Part shown: piece by piece, positions 20,713-29,170 of the stretch
How the letters are laid out: the number at the start of each line of letters is the position of its first letter
How positions within the stretch are numbered: the stretch's first letter is position 1
Assembly: GCF_007860105.1 (NCBI RefSeq)
Contig: NZ_SJPU01000003.1
Location: 310,001-374,000, forward strand
Length of the DNA stretch: 64,000 nt
Reading direction: 5' to 3'
From: Allorhodopirellula heiligendammensis
Lineage (GTDB): Bacteria; Planctomycetota; Planctomycetia; Pirellulales; Pirellulaceae
Position numbers and translations under genes: made by a program
The notes under the pieces: generated by a model
Database searches by the model: none
What the model was told of the DNA's origin: nothing
Seen by the model: the letters and a program-made list of their open reading frames with translations, nothing else

Positions 20713-21618
20713 TTAGACGTCCGTGACGCGACGAGGACGTTGGCGGGCGGTGGCAGGTTTGACTCGGATTGGATCGTGCGGCTGGTCAATTCGAGTTTGC
20801 ACGTCAGGCTCGCTCGACCGCTTGGTCGTGCCGGCGGCAGCATCGAGGTCACCAAGGTACTCTTCGCGTACCTTGGGATGCCGCTTGACTTCATCGGGCG
20901 TCCCGTCAATCAAGACTTGGCCCTGGTAGATGACATAGCATCGATCCACGGTCGTCAGGATTTCGCGGGCGGCGTGATCTGTGATCAATACGCTGATCCC
21001 TGAATCTCGAAGCTGAGTGATCACCCCTTGGATGGACTGGACGGTCACCGGGTCGATGCCCGCAAAAGGCTCATCGAGCATGACGATTTTGGGGTTCGAT
21101 ACGAGACAGCGAGCGATTTCGAGCCTCCGACGTTCACCACCACTGAGTCCCGCAGCAGGGCTTTTGCGAATGTGCGTGATATTGAATTCTTCGAGTAATT
21201 CGTTGGTGCGTTCTTTCCGACGCTTGCGATCAAAGCCGAGCAGTTCTAAGAGCGCCGATATATTTTGTTCGACCGAGAGTTTCTTGAACACACTCGGTTC
21301 TTGTGGCAGGTAGCCCATGTTTCCATCGCGGGCGCGGCGGAACATTGGCCAATCGGTGACGTCTTGGCCGGCGAGATAAACGCGACCACGGTCGGGTTGG
21401 ACCAAGCCGCAGATCATCCGGAAACTGGTTGATTTACCGGCTCCATTGGGCCCGAGCAAGCCAACGATTTCCGCTTCGTCGACGGTCAAGTTGACGCCAT
21501 CGACTACCCGCCTGCGCCCATAGGTCTTCTGCAGACCGATGGCTTCGAGAATCGGTTCCCGCTCGACGACGTCCGTATGAGCGTTCGGTAGCGTGGCGGT
21601 ATCGAAATCGTCGGACAT
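20713..21618 (-). CDS. lptB: LPS export ABC transporter ATP-binding protein
   Basis: LptB is the cytoplasmic ATPase that drives LPS extraction by LptFG. The 301-aa sequence has Walker A GPNGAGKST, the Q-loop region GYLPQEPSVFKKLSV typical of LptB, the signature LSGGERRRLEIAR, Walker B IVMLDEPFAGIDP, and an ITDHAAREIL switch segment. It is longer than E. coli LptB (241 aa). There is a variable N-terminus of about 20 residues and a basic Arg/Pro-rich C-terminal tail. The other lpt genes are not adjacent. Confidence 0.9.
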   Translation of the reverse strand: MSDDFDTATLPNAHTDVVEREPILEAIGLQKTYGRRRVVDGVNLTVDEAEIVGLLGPNGAGKSTSFRMICGLVQPDRGRVYLAGQDVTDWPMFRRARDGNMGYLPQEPSVFKKLSVEQNISALLELLGFDRKRRKERTNELLEEFNITHIRKSPAAGLSGGERRRLEIARCLVSNPKIVMLDEPFAGIDPVTVQSIQGVITQLRDSGISVLITDHAAREILTTVDRCYVIYQGQVLIDGTPDEVKRHPKVREEYLGDLDAAAGTTKRSSEPDVQTRIDQPHDPIRVKPATARQRPRRVTDV

Positions 21619-22267
21619 GGCGGCGGCCCGGCATCTCAGGAGGGATGAATTAGGTGGGGTCGTTTGCTACCATCGCAAAAGTCCGCTGCCAGCACAATCT
21701 CGACTCAACGAATCAGACCCATACGCTGAAAATTAGGGATAAACGGCGCTGGGCTCGACGATAGATGGGGCCTGGAAATCGCCAGTGGCTGACCCACCAG
21801 CGGATCCCGCGGCACGAAGGCGGCATTGGCGAGCCGGTAGAAAGTCGGAATCCACGCTTCGATCCGCCCCGTAACGCAGCGTGGTCCCTGCCCAGCGTCT
21901 CCCGCCCAGGCTCTCTGGGCTGTTGTCGCTCATGGGAGAAAACTGCTCTTCGCCCATGGAATTGGTGACGTGACGCCGGGGCGCTTAACCGGGGAATTCG
22001 GCCCAGACCTTAGGCTCCGTCATGATCGCCTGAATTTCCTCGCCGTATACGTAAAAGACGGTACCGGACACCATTTCGATAGGCTGGACTCCTTTTCGAT
22101 AGGCTGGACGCCTGTTCGAGAGGCTCGAGGCGCAGGAGCGGGAGACTCCTCCCAAGCCGGGACTGAGAGAGATGGAGGAAATTTCTCAGATACGTTGCAA
22201 CCGCATGACTGCCGACGACCCATTCTCCTTATTTTCGCCAAAATCCGACTGTTTTCTCAGCAGATGC
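21619..22267. other. Intergenic gap between lptB and the BMC operon
   Basis: The gap contains a 20-bp tandem repeat (22075-22124). It also has a 74-codon minus-strand frame (21733-21957) upstream of lptB that has no motif I recognise and which I do not call. Nothing else is supported. Confidence 0.4.
22075..22124. repeat. 20-bp tandem repeat, about 2.5 copies
   Basis: TTCGATAGGCTGGAC occurs at 22075 and 22095 with a 20-bp period. A third, degenerate copy (TTCGAGAGGCT) starts at 22115. Confidence 0.85.
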
Positions 22268-22318
22268 TTGAAAAACACCATTCATGCGTGAATACTATCT
22301 TGTGTTGAATGAATTCTG
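22268..22318 (+). promoter_or_regulatory. Candidate promoter and operator of the BMC operon
   Basis: TTGAAA (22268-22273) and AATACT (22291-22296), separated by 17 bp, form a plausible sigma-70-type promoter. The palindrome ATTCATGCGTGAAT (22280-22293) sits in the spacer and touches the -10. A further TTGAATGAATTC lies at 22305-22316. This is where a DeoR-type repressor encoded just downstream could bind and regulate itself and the operon. Positions are read from the sequence; the regulatory role is inferred. Confidence 0.45.
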
Positions 22319-22339
22319 TCACTGCCTGAAAGAAAAGCT

Positions 22340-23215
22340 TTGTCCACTGACGCTCGACGCGAACGGCTTCGCGACCATGTCCGCACTCAAGGGTTTGCGG
22401 CATTGGGCGAGCTGACGTCTATCCTTGGAGTCAGCGAGTCGACGGTTCGCCGCGACTTGGAGACCCTTGAGGATGCAGGCGAGGCACGGCGGACTCACGG
22501 TGGCGTGTATTGGACGGGGCAGTCGGAAACGATTACCACTTTCCGTGGCCATCGCGACGATGGCTGGCCTCGAAAGCAGGCAATCGGCCGCGCTGCTGCT
22601 GAATTGATTGACGACGGCGACACGATTCTGCTCGATGGCGGCAGCACGGTGTATGAATTGGCTCGATTGATTGTCAACCGACCGCTCCAGGTCGTGACCA
22701 ATTCACTGCCCGTGGCCCATTTGCTGTCCACGAGTGATTCCATCGACTTGATCATGATCGGTGGCTGTGTTCGTCGTCGCACTTCGGTGACGATCGGGCC
22801 GATGGCCGATGCGATGTTGGCGGATATTAACGTTGCCAAAACGTTCCTGTCCGTCGCAGGAGTTACCGAGCGAGGCTTTTTCAATAGCGACATGATGCTG
22901 GTCGAGAGTGAACGCGCGATGCTGGCGGCGGCCGATCAAACGATCGTGTTGGCTGACAGCAGCAAGTTTGGCAAAGTCAGCCTGTCCCAAATATGCGGAT
23001 TGAATGACGTGGGCAGGGTGGTTACCGACAGTGAATTGGATAATCGCTGGATCCAGACATTCGATTCCTGTCTCGCCGAACTAATGTTAGCTACGTCGAG
23101 CAACAGCGATACCCAACCCACCTCTGCGGCACCGTCATCGACCAGTTGCCCGCCGCTGCCTCCGCAATCCTCCTCTATTTCCTCTAACCAAGCCGATTCG
23201 GCCAACTCCTTATGA
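22340..23215 (+). CDS. DeoR-family transcriptional regulator of the BMC operon
   Basis: This 291-aa protein has the DeoR N-terminal winged helix ([20 protein letters not shown]) and a C-terminal sugar-phosphate-sensing domain with [30 protein letters not shown] and [18 protein letters not shown]. DeoR-type proteins usually repress sugar operons until a phosphorylated intermediate binds. Here the likely effector is a deoxyketose phosphate or downstream product. The start is TTG. Its C-terminal ~35 residues are a Ser/Pro-rich tail. Its stop overlaps the pduL start (ATGA), tying it to the BMC operon. Confidence 0.92.
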   Translation: MSTDARRERLRDHVRTQGFAALGELTSILGVSESTVRRDLETLEDAGEARRTHGGVYWTGQSETITTFRGHRDDGWPRKQAIGRAAAELIDDGDTILLDGGSTVYELARLIVNRPLQVVTNSLPVAHLLSTSDSIDLIMIGGCVRRRTSVTIGPMADAMLADINVAKTFLSVAGVTERGFFNSDMMLVESERAMLAAADQTIVLADSSKFGKVSLSQICGLNDVGRVVTDSELDNRWIQTFDSCLAELMLATSSNSDTQPTSAAPSSTSCPPLPPQSSSISSNQADSANSL

Positions 23216-23952
23216 GCATGACAGTCGATCGAATGCAGATCGAGGCGCTCGTCCGCAGCGCGATTCGCCAAGCCCAGTCTCAGGGTGCCCCCGCTGCACA
23301 TCAAGCGAGCTCCACTTCAATTGAGTCGCCGCTGGGGTGGGTTGATGGCAAGCCCAATCTCCGCGTTAGTATTTCGGCACGCCACTGTCACCTGACAGAT
23401 GAGCACGTTGAGATTCTCTTTGGCAAAGGCAGCGTGCTGGAGCCGGACAAGGATCTCTATCAAGACGGCTTTTTTGCAGCCAAGCAGACCGTGATGGTCG
23501 TTGGTCCGCGGCGCCGGATGCTCCCGAGTGTCCGTGTACTCGGCCCGACGCGTCCCTTCAGCCAGTTAGAGCTGGCATTCACCGATTCCATTTCATTGGG
23601 CATCAAAGCTCCCGTTCGACACAGCGGCAAGATTGAAGGAACACCTGGTTGTGTGCTGGTCGGACCGGCCGGCTCGGTGCAGCTTGATCAAGGCGTGATT
23701 CGTGCGGCGCGTCACGTCCACATGAACGATCACGATGCGGCGCACTTCGGTGTCGCCAACGGTGACATGATGCAACTCGTCGTCACGAGCAACGACTGCA
23801 GCATGACTTTCGACGATGTTCTCGTGCGTGCCGACAAGGCTGCCAAGCTCGAAGTCCATATTGATACTGACGAAGGCAATGCATGCAACTTGGACGCCGC
23901 CAGTGCAGTACACCTTCAACCGATGCCCAAGCCGTGTGCGTGCGGGCATTAA
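23212..23952 (+). CDS. pduL: PduL-type phosphotransacylase of the BMC
   Basis: PduL exchanges CoA and phosphate on acyl groups, recycling CoA inside the shell. The 246-aa sequence has the two metal-binding HxH motifs, H58-C-H60 ([13 protein letters not shown]) and H168-V-H170 ([13 protein letters not shown]), plus [18 protein letters not shown]. Residues about 5-20 ([20 protein letters not shown]) form a short amphipathic helix joined by a Ser/Ala/Pro-rich linker. This looks like an encapsulation peptide. In this pathway it would convert lactoyl-CoA to lactoyl-phosphate. It is translationally coupled to the DeoR gene. Confidence 0.93.
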   Translation: MSMTVDRMQIEALVRSAIRQAQSQGAPAAHQASSTSIESPLGWVDGKPNLRVSISARHCHLTDEHVEILFGKGSVLEPDKDLYQDGFFAAKQTVMVVGPRRRMLPSVRVLGPTRPFSQLELAFTDSISLGIKAPVRHSGKIEGTPGCVLVGPAGSVQLDQGVIRAARHVHMNDHDAAHFGVANGDMMQLVVTSNDCSMTFDDVLVRADKAAKLEVHIDTDEGNACNLDAASAVHLQPMPKPCACGH

Positions 23953-24041
23953 ATCGAGCTACTAGCGATTAGCTGTTAGTTTTCCCCTTCTCTTTCAATA
24001 TCCCCACTACCTATTTCCACTCTCCATAAGGGTTTGATTCG

Positions 24042-24344
24042 ATGGCAAAAATTAAAGAAGCGCTCGGCATGATCGAGACCAAAGGGTTTGTCGCCCTGGT
24101 CGAAGCGTCCGACGCAATGATGAAGGCTGCCAATGTGCAGTTCCTCGGTTGGGACAAAGTCGGCGCTGGTCTGGCGGCCGTCTTCGTCACCGGCGACGTC
24201 GCGGCTGTGAAGGCGGCTACTGATGCCGGAGCTGCAGCAGCAGGCCGGATTGGCGAAGTCGTCAGCGTGCAGGTCATTCCTCGACCCCACGCTGACCTCG
24301 AGAAGGTCATGAAGCTGCCCGCCGCCCCGGCCGTGAAGAAATAA
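24042..24344 (+). CDS. BMC-H hexameric shell protein 1
   Basis: This is a canonical single-domain BMC protein of the PduA/EutM type (100 aa). It begins [20 protein letters not shown] and contains a pore loop KVGAGLAAV, then [16 protein letters not shown] and [13 protein letters not shown]. Hexamers tile the facets of the shell and conduct small metabolites through the central pore. It has a short Ala/Pro/Lys tail. It is adjacent to a second BMC-H gene, separated by a pyrimidine-rich spacer. Confidence 0.97.
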   Translation: MAKIKEALGMIETKGFVALVEASDAMMKAANVQFLGWDKVGAGLAAVFVTGDVAAVKAATDAGAAAAGRIGEVVSVQVIPRPHADLEKVMKLPAAPAVKK

Positions 24345-24414
24345 GCCCGGCTGCGATTTCCCCCCCTGAATACTCATCTCTCTCTGAAATCTTAAACCCT
24401 AAAACTCTGAACTC

Positions 24415-24690
24415 ATGATTATGAATGATGCAATCGGTTTGATCGAAACCAAAGGTCTGCTTCCTCTCATCGAAGCGACCGACGCGATGGCCAAGGCGGC
24501 CAACGTGGAGATCGTCAAGCGTGTCGACCTCGGTGGCGGTTTGGTCACGACCGTCGTCAGCGGCGACGTCGGCAGCGTTCGCGCGGCTGTCGAAGCGGGT
24601 GCTGCAGCGGCTGCCCAAATCGGCGAACTGGTCAGCAGCCACATCATCCCACGTCCTGCCGACGGCTTGGTTGCAGCTTACTTTAGCTGA
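24415..24690 (+). CDS. BMC-H hexameric shell protein 2
   Basis: This is a second 91-aa BMC-domain shell protein: AIGLIETKGLLPLIEATDAM, pore loop DLGGGLVTT, VSGDVGSVRAAVEAGAAAA and SHIIPRPADGLVAA. The pore loop differs from the first copy (DLGGG versus KVGAG), suggesting different pore charge. Two ATGs are available (24415 and 24421), giving MIMND or MND; either fits. Confidence 0.96.
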   Translation: MIMNDAIGLIETKGLLPLIEATDAMAKAANVEIVKRVDLGGGLVTTVVSGDVGSVRAAVEAGAAAAAQIGELVSSHIIPRPADGLVAAYFS

Positions 24691-24732
24691 ACCCCTCGAC
24701 GCCTGACCTCTGTCTCTCAAGGAAGATTTTCC

Positions 24733-25971
24733 ATGCTCATCCTCGTTGCGAATCTGGGTTCGACCAGTTTCAAATACAAACTGCTCGACGTCAGCGGTGA
24801 CTTGCAGTCGTCGGACGTTCGTCCCGATTCACGCGTGCTCGCACGCGGAGCGGTCGAACGCATCGGAGACGCATCGACGAGTCGTTGTGAGGTCACGATC
24901 GGTGATTTTCACGACGTTTCGGAGATGCCTGTTCCCGATCACGGCGTCGCTGTGCAGGCGTGTTTGGACCAGTTGACGCATCCGCAGCATGGTTGTGTGA
25001 AGGATCCCTCCGACGTCGCTGCGATTGGCTTCAAGGCTGTCCATGGTGGACGCAAGAGCGGAACGTTTTTAGTGGATGACGATTTACTCGTTGCGATGGC
25101 GGAGATGAACGCGGCTGCACCCGCGCACAACCCGCCCTATATCGCGGCGATGAAGTTGTTACGAGAGCGATTCCCAGACCTGCCCTTGGTCGCCGCTTTT
25201 GAAACTGAGTTCCACGACACCATTCCCGAAGCCCGTCGGCTGTACGCCGTCCCTCCGGGGTGGCGAGAGGATTTCCAGGTTCAAAAATGGGGATTTCATG
25301 GCGCAAGCCATCGGTTCATCGCCGAGCGAGCCGCGGAGCTACTCCAACGCGATGATGCACGAATTGTCTCCTGTCACCTGGGTGGCAGCAGTTCATTGAC
25401 CGCCATCCAAAGCGGTCAGAGCGTGATGACGACAATGGGGATGACTCCACAGACAGGTTTGCCGCAGAACAACCGGGTCGGCGATTTTGATCCGTTCGCA
25501 CTGCCACTACTGATCGAGCGAACTGGCAAGTCACTGGAGCAGTTGTTAACTCAGCTAGCGAGCGAAGGAGGACTCAAGGGGCTCAGTGGTCGTGGCAGTG
25601 ACCTTCGTGATATCGAAGCGGCTGCTGATGAGGGTGACGAACGCTCCCAACTCGCCTTGCAGGTTTTTGTCGAAGAAATTCGTCGGCACCTCGGTGGCAT
25701 GGTGGTCGCCATGGGCGGCCTTGATGCCATCGTGTTCACCGGCGGAATCGGAGAAAACTCGGAAGTTGTCCGCGAAGCCGTTTGCAAGAACCTAGAGTTC
25801 CTTGGTGTCGAACTCGATAGCGTACGGAATCAAAACCACCGCGAGCATGCTAAGCAAAGCGGTGGCGAAGATCGTCTGAATAGCGACTCCAGCGGAGTCC
25901 AAATTTGGGTCATCCCCACCAACGAAGAATGGGTTGTCGCCAAGCGAACAAAACAAGCGGTTGGCCTCTAG
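24733..25971 (+). CDS. ackA: Acetate/propionate/lactate-type kinase
   Basis: AckA-family kinases make ATP from acyl-phosphates. The 412-aa protein has the family's LILVANLGSTSFKYKLLD start, VVHGG-like AVHGGRKSG, KWGFHGASHRFI, ISCHLGGSSSLTAI-like SCHLGGSSSL, and VFTGGIGENSEVVRE. In this operon its likely substrate is lactoyl-phosphate made by PduL. I see no encapsulation helix at either end, so it may act outside the shell. An AAGGA ribosome-binding site precedes the ATG by about ten bases. Confidence 0.95.
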   Translation: MLILVANLGSTSFKYKLLDVSGDLQSSDVRPDSRVLARGAVERIGDASTSRCEVTIGDFHDVSEMPVPDHGVAVQACLDQLTHPQHGCVKDPSDVAAIGFKAVHGGRKSGTFLVDDDLLVAMAEMNAAAPAHNPPYIAAMKLLRERFPDLPLVAAFETEFHDTIPEARRLYAVPPGWREDFQVQKWGFHGASHRFIAERAAELLQRDDARIVSCHLGGSSSLTAIQSGQSVMTTMGMTPQTGLPQNNRVGDFDPFALPLLIERTGKSLEQLLTQLASEGGLKGLSGRGSDLRDIEAAADEGDERSQLALQVFVEEIRRHLGGMVVAMGGLDAIVFTGGIGENSEVVREAVCKNLEFLGVELDSVRNQNHREHAKQSGGEDRLNSDSSGVQIWVIPTNEEWVVAKRTKQAVGL

Positions 25972-26022
25972 CGTGAATCCCCACTCCACTTTACTCCTTC
26001 TCCCCTACTCTCCCTCTCTCCC

Positions 26023-26340
26023 ATGTTCCTAGCCCGCGTGATTGGATCGATCGTTTCGACGCAAAAAGTAGCGTCGATGAAAGGTCACAAGCTGTTGATC
26101 GTTGAGCCGTACCGGCTCGATGCGGACACGCGTGCGTCGTTGGTCACGACCGGGCGAACGTTCATCGCGGTCGACACGCTGGGGTCTGGCGAGGGGGATC
26201 TCGTCCTCGTCTGCCAAGGCAGCTCGGCACGGCTGACACCAGAAACCAAAACACTTCCCATCGACGCAGTCATTACTGGCATTGTCGACAGCGTTCACAT
26301 CGAAAAGAAATCTGTCTTTGACAGAACAAAGGAAGCTTAA
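26023..26340 (+). CDS. BMC-P pentameric vertex protein 1 (EutN/CcmL family)
   Basis: This is a 105-aa EutN/CcmL-type protein. It starts MFLARVIGSIVSTQKVASMK and contains KLLIVEPYRLD, the VDTLGSGEGDLVLVCQGSSA turn, and PIDAVITGIVDSVHI. Pentamers cap the icosahedral vertices of the shell. It is the first of three BMC-P paralogs in the operon and is followed five bases later by the aldehyde dehydrogenase. Confidence 0.96.
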   Translation: MFLARVIGSIVSTQKVASMKGHKLLIVEPYRLDADTRASLVTTGRTFIAVDTLGSGEGDLVLVCQGSSARLTPETKTLPIDAVITGIVDSVHIEKKSVFDRTKEA

Positions 26341-26345
26341 ATATC

Positions 26346-27785
26346 ATGCAATTTGACGAAACTCTGATTCGCAATGTCGTCTCCGCGGTGCTCGCGGAGG
26401 TCGGTCCCATGCCGGCCGGAGCAGCACAGCCGCTCACTCGCAACGTGCCCCCCGGCGCGGGAAAACACGGCATCTTCACGGATGTCAACGAAGCTGTGGC
26501 GGCAGCTAGGTCGGCCCACGAGCAATTGCGTAGCCGCACGATGGAGGAACGCAAGCAGGTCATCGACATCATTCGCCGGATCAGTATCGATCAGTGCGAA
26601 GAGCTTGGTCTGATGGAGATGCGGGAGACGGGTATCGGTCGGCCAGAGCATAAGATTGAAAAGCTGCGTACCCTTGGTGAACTTTCGCCCGGCACTGAGT
26701 TCCTTGAGACCAAGGCATTCAGCGGCGATCACGGACTCGCGGTAATCGAGCGTGCTCCTTTCGGCGTGATTGCTGCGATCACTCCGGTCACCCATAGCTT
26801 GCCCACGATCACAGGCAACGCGGTGAGCATGATCGCCGGTGGAAACGCGGTTGTCGTCAACCCGCATCCATCGGGCAAAAAAGTTGCCGCTGAAGGGGTG
26901 CGACGCTTCAACGAAGCGATCGCGGCGGAGGTGGGAATTGATAATCTGATTTGCGTGATTGCTGAACCCACTCTGGAGACGGCGGACGCTCTGTTCGCTC
27001 ACCGTGACATCGCATTGATTTGCGTGACCGGCGGTCCCGCAGTCGGACGGGCGGCACTTCGCAGCGGCAAGCGTGCGATCGTTGCCGGTCCCGGTAACCC
27101 ACCTGTGGTAGTCGATGAGACGGCCGATCTCGACAACGCCGCTCGTTGCATCATTCAGGGAGCTTCGTACGATAACAACCTGCTATGCATTTCCGAGAAG
27201 GAGGTGTTTGTGGTCGAGAGTGTATTCGATGAGATGATGGCAGCCATGCGACGGGCCGGAGCGTTGCAGCTCGATGCCGCTCAAATCGCGACCTTGACGT
27301 CTCAAGCGATCACCAAAGTTGGTGACGATCAACATGACGCCGCAGCCAAAGAATTTATCGGCCAGGACGCTAGTGTGCTCGCACGTGCTGCGGGTGCAAA
27401 CCCGCCCGCAGGTTGCGAGCTAGTGTTTGGCGAGACCGACGAGCACCACCCCTTCGTTACTGTCGAGCAGATGATGCCGTTCGTACCATTCGTGCGAGCT
27501 CGCAATGTTGATCATGCGATCGCGATGGCGAAACATTATGAGCACGGATTCCGACATACCGCGATTATCCACTCACGCAACGTTCGCAACATGACAAAGA
27601 TGGGCCGGGAACTCGACACGACGCTCTACGTAAAGAACGGCCCGTGCATGGCGAGCCTCGGCTTGGGTGGCGAAGGATACCTTTCGTTCTCGATCGCGGG
27701 CCCCACGGGCGAAGGCGTGACCAGTCCCAACACGTTCACGCGGGAACGCCGCTGCAGCATGGTCGACGAATTGCGGGTGGTCTAG
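26346..27785 (+). CDS. CoA-acylating aldehyde dehydrogenase of the BMC (PduP-like)
   Basis: The 479-aa enzyme oxidises an aldehyde with NAD+ and CoA to acyl-CoA; here lactaldehyde to lactoyl-CoA is inferred. Catalytic C281 lies in DNNLLCISEKE, matching PduP/EutE. Cofactor-binding segments include AAITPVTHSLPTITGNA and VTGGPAVGRAALRSGKRAIV. Residues 1-20 (MQFDETLIRNVVSAVLAEVG) form an amphipathic helix followed by a Pro/Ala-rich linker, a classic N-terminal encapsulation peptide. It sits between two BMC-P genes. Confidence 0.95.
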   Translation: MQFDETLIRNVVSAVLAEVGPMPAGAAQPLTRNVPPGAGKHGIFTDVNEAVAAARSAHEQLRSRTMEERKQVIDIIRRISIDQCEELGLMEMRETGIGRPEHKIEKLRTLGELSPGTEFLETKAFSGDHGLAVIERAPFGVIAAITPVTHSLPTITGNAVSMIAGGNAVVVNPHPSGKKVAAEGVRRFNEAIAAEVGIDNLICVIAEPTLETADALFAHRDIALICVTGGPAVGRAALRSGKRAIVAGPGNPPVVVDETADLDNAARCIIQGASYDNNLLCISEKEVFVVESVFDEMMAAMRRAGALQLDAAQIATLTSQAITKVGDDQHDAAAKEFIGQDASVLARAAGANPPAGCELVFGETDEHHPFVTVEQMMPFVPFVRARNVDHAIAMAKHYEHGFRHTAIIHSRNVRNMTKMGRELDTTLYVKNGPCMASLGLGGEGYLSFSIAGPTGEGVTSPNTFTRERRCSMVDELRVV

Positions 27786-27792
27786 GACGCAA

Positions 27793-28047
27793 ATGCAAAC
27801 GGCCAAAGTCATCGGGCATGCCCGCGCTACTGTCAAAGATCGATCGCTGGTCGGCCGTCGGCTGGTGATCGCCCAAATGCTCACGCTCGATGATGGTCCT
27901 GACGGGCCGCCACTATTGATACTTGATCCACTGGGTTGCCGCGTCGGCGATCGGGTCATGATCACCAGCGACGGAACAGCGGTGAGCGACATCACCGGCA
28001 GCGAATACTGTCCAGCACGCTGGAGTGTCTGCGGCATTATCGACTGA
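27793..28047 (+). CDS. BMC-P pentameric vertex protein 2 (EutN/CcmL family)
   Basis: This is a compact 84-aa EutN/CcmL-type protein: MQTAKVIGHARATVKDRSLV, GRRLVIAQML, DPLGCRVGDRVMITSDGTAV and the C-terminal WSVCGIID. It lacks the longer loop of the other two BMC-P proteins. It starts seven bases after the aldehyde dehydrogenase stop. Confidence 0.94.
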   Translation: MQTAKVIGHARATVKDRSLVGRRLVIAQMLTLDDGPDGPPLLILDPLGCRVGDRVMITSDGTAVSDITGSEYCPARWSVCGIID

Positions 28048-28092
28048 TGTCCTGGAAGCTCATTCAGATTTCTATTTTCATTCTCGTCTAGG

Positions 28093-28818
28093 TTGCCTCT
28101 CCCACCCGTGTCTCGCATCGTTGCTCGCCCAGCCGATTCCGCCCTTCCGGACACCTCAATCGATATTGAGGCAATCGTCCGTCGCGTGCTGATGCAGTTG
28201 CGCCCCGAAACTGCGAGCGGCGACGCGAGTGCTCGGAGCGAGCCAGCGGTGCCCACGTCACTTTCATTCGACGCGGGTGTTTGCTCGCTCGAAGATATCA
28301 ACACCATCGACGTATCGATCAAGCACTTGCAGCTCTCCAGTCGCACGGTGGTTACCCCAGCGGCCCGAGACGAGTTGCGCCGCCGCGGGATCGTCACTGA
28401 AAAATCAGCTGCCACGTCGAACTCCGACCGCCATCGTTCAAAGCCCCAGCCGGGCACGCGAGCAATCAACTTGCAATGTGATGGCGAAGTTGCAGAACAC
28501 TTGTTCGCAGCCGTCAAGAAGCAGGTTCGCACTCGCGGTGTCCGACTGTGCGATCGAGCATCAGTCGAAGTGATTTTATCGAGCCGGCCTGCGACGACGG
28601 CGCATCAGCGGACCGGCCCGGATCGCTGTGTCGTTGCGATCAATCGAGTGGATGACGTTTCCCGGTTCATCGCCGAACTCAGTCCCAACACCTTCGTGCT
28701 CGACATCGCGCACCTGCACTTGGTAGCCATCGCCACCACGATAGCCTCCATTGCCAAACCAACGTCGCAAGCGTTCACATCGATACCCAGGATCACCGTA
28801 GCCGGAGGCCTGTCATGA
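28093..28818 (+). CDS. BMC-associated protein of unknown function with an N-terminal encapsulation-like helix
   Basis: I do not recognise the 241-aa protein's function. Residues about 16-36 include IDIEAIVRRVLMQLRPET, an amphipathic helix closely resembling the N-terminal helices of PduL and the aldehyde dehydrogenase. A segment about residues 78-101 (SSRTVVTPAARDELRRRGIV) resembles a TP-A-RD-L-GI motif I associate with other BMC accessory proteins. The C-terminal half (RCVVAINRVDDVSRFIAELS, then FVLDIAHLHLVAI) faintly recalls RpiB/LacAB folds, without confirmed catalytic residues. The start is TTG 28093 or GTG 28108. Its stop overlaps the next BMC-P start. Luminal location is inferred. Confidence 0.8.
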   Translation: MPLPPVSRIVARPADSALPDTSIDIEAIVRRVLMQLRPETASGDASARSEPAVPTSLSFDAGVCSLEDINTIDVSIKHLQLSSRTVVTPAARDELRRRGIVTEKSAATSNSDRHRSKPQPGTRAINLQCDGEVAEHLFAAVKKQVRTRGVRLCDRASVEVILSSRPATTAHQRTGPDRCVVAINRVDDVSRFIAELSPNTFVLDIAHLHLVAIATTIASIAKPTSQAFTSIPRITVAGGLS

Positions 28819-29120
28819 AGATCGCTCGAGTGCTCGGTAATGCGACGCTCAGTCGCATGCATCCCATGATGCACGCGGCCACCTTGCGATGTGTGGAAGT
28901 CGTCGAGCGTATCGACGACCTCGATGCTGCTGCGTCTGGCACCGCCGTCACAGGAACCGATTTAATCATCGCTTGGGATTTGTGCGGTTGCGGTGAAGGT
29001 GACTTCGTTGCGCTTGCCGAGGGCCCCGAAGCCGCAGCACCGTTCGGACCGGACGTGAAGCCCATCGATGCTTCGATCGTCGCGATTTTAGACCATATCG
29101 ATATCCAGTCTCCAAACTAA
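28815..29120 (+). CDS. BMC-P pentameric vertex protein 3 (EutN/CcmL family)
   Basis: This is a 101-aa EutN/CcmL-type protein: MKIARVLGNATLSRMHPMMH, DLIIAWDLCGCGEGDFVALA, PIDASIVAILDHIDI. The long insert between strands (VVERIDDLDAAASGTAVTGT) resembles that of the first BMC-P. Its ATG overlaps the stop of the 241-aa gene, indicating coupled translation. Confidence 0.95.
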   Translation: MKIARVLGNATLSRMHPMMHAATLRCVEVVERIDDLDAAASGTAVTGTDLIIAWDLCGCGEGDFVALAEGPEAAAPFGPDVKPIDASIVAILDHIDIQSPN

Positions 29121-29170
29121 CCTACTGACTCTTTGCCGGTCATTTTCTTTCCAACCCCAAAAGCAAGATC

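Noticed and set aside
21733-21957. 74-codon minus-strand frame upstream of lptB
   Set aside because: Position might suggest an lpt partner, but no LptA/LptC-type motif or signal peptide is visible.
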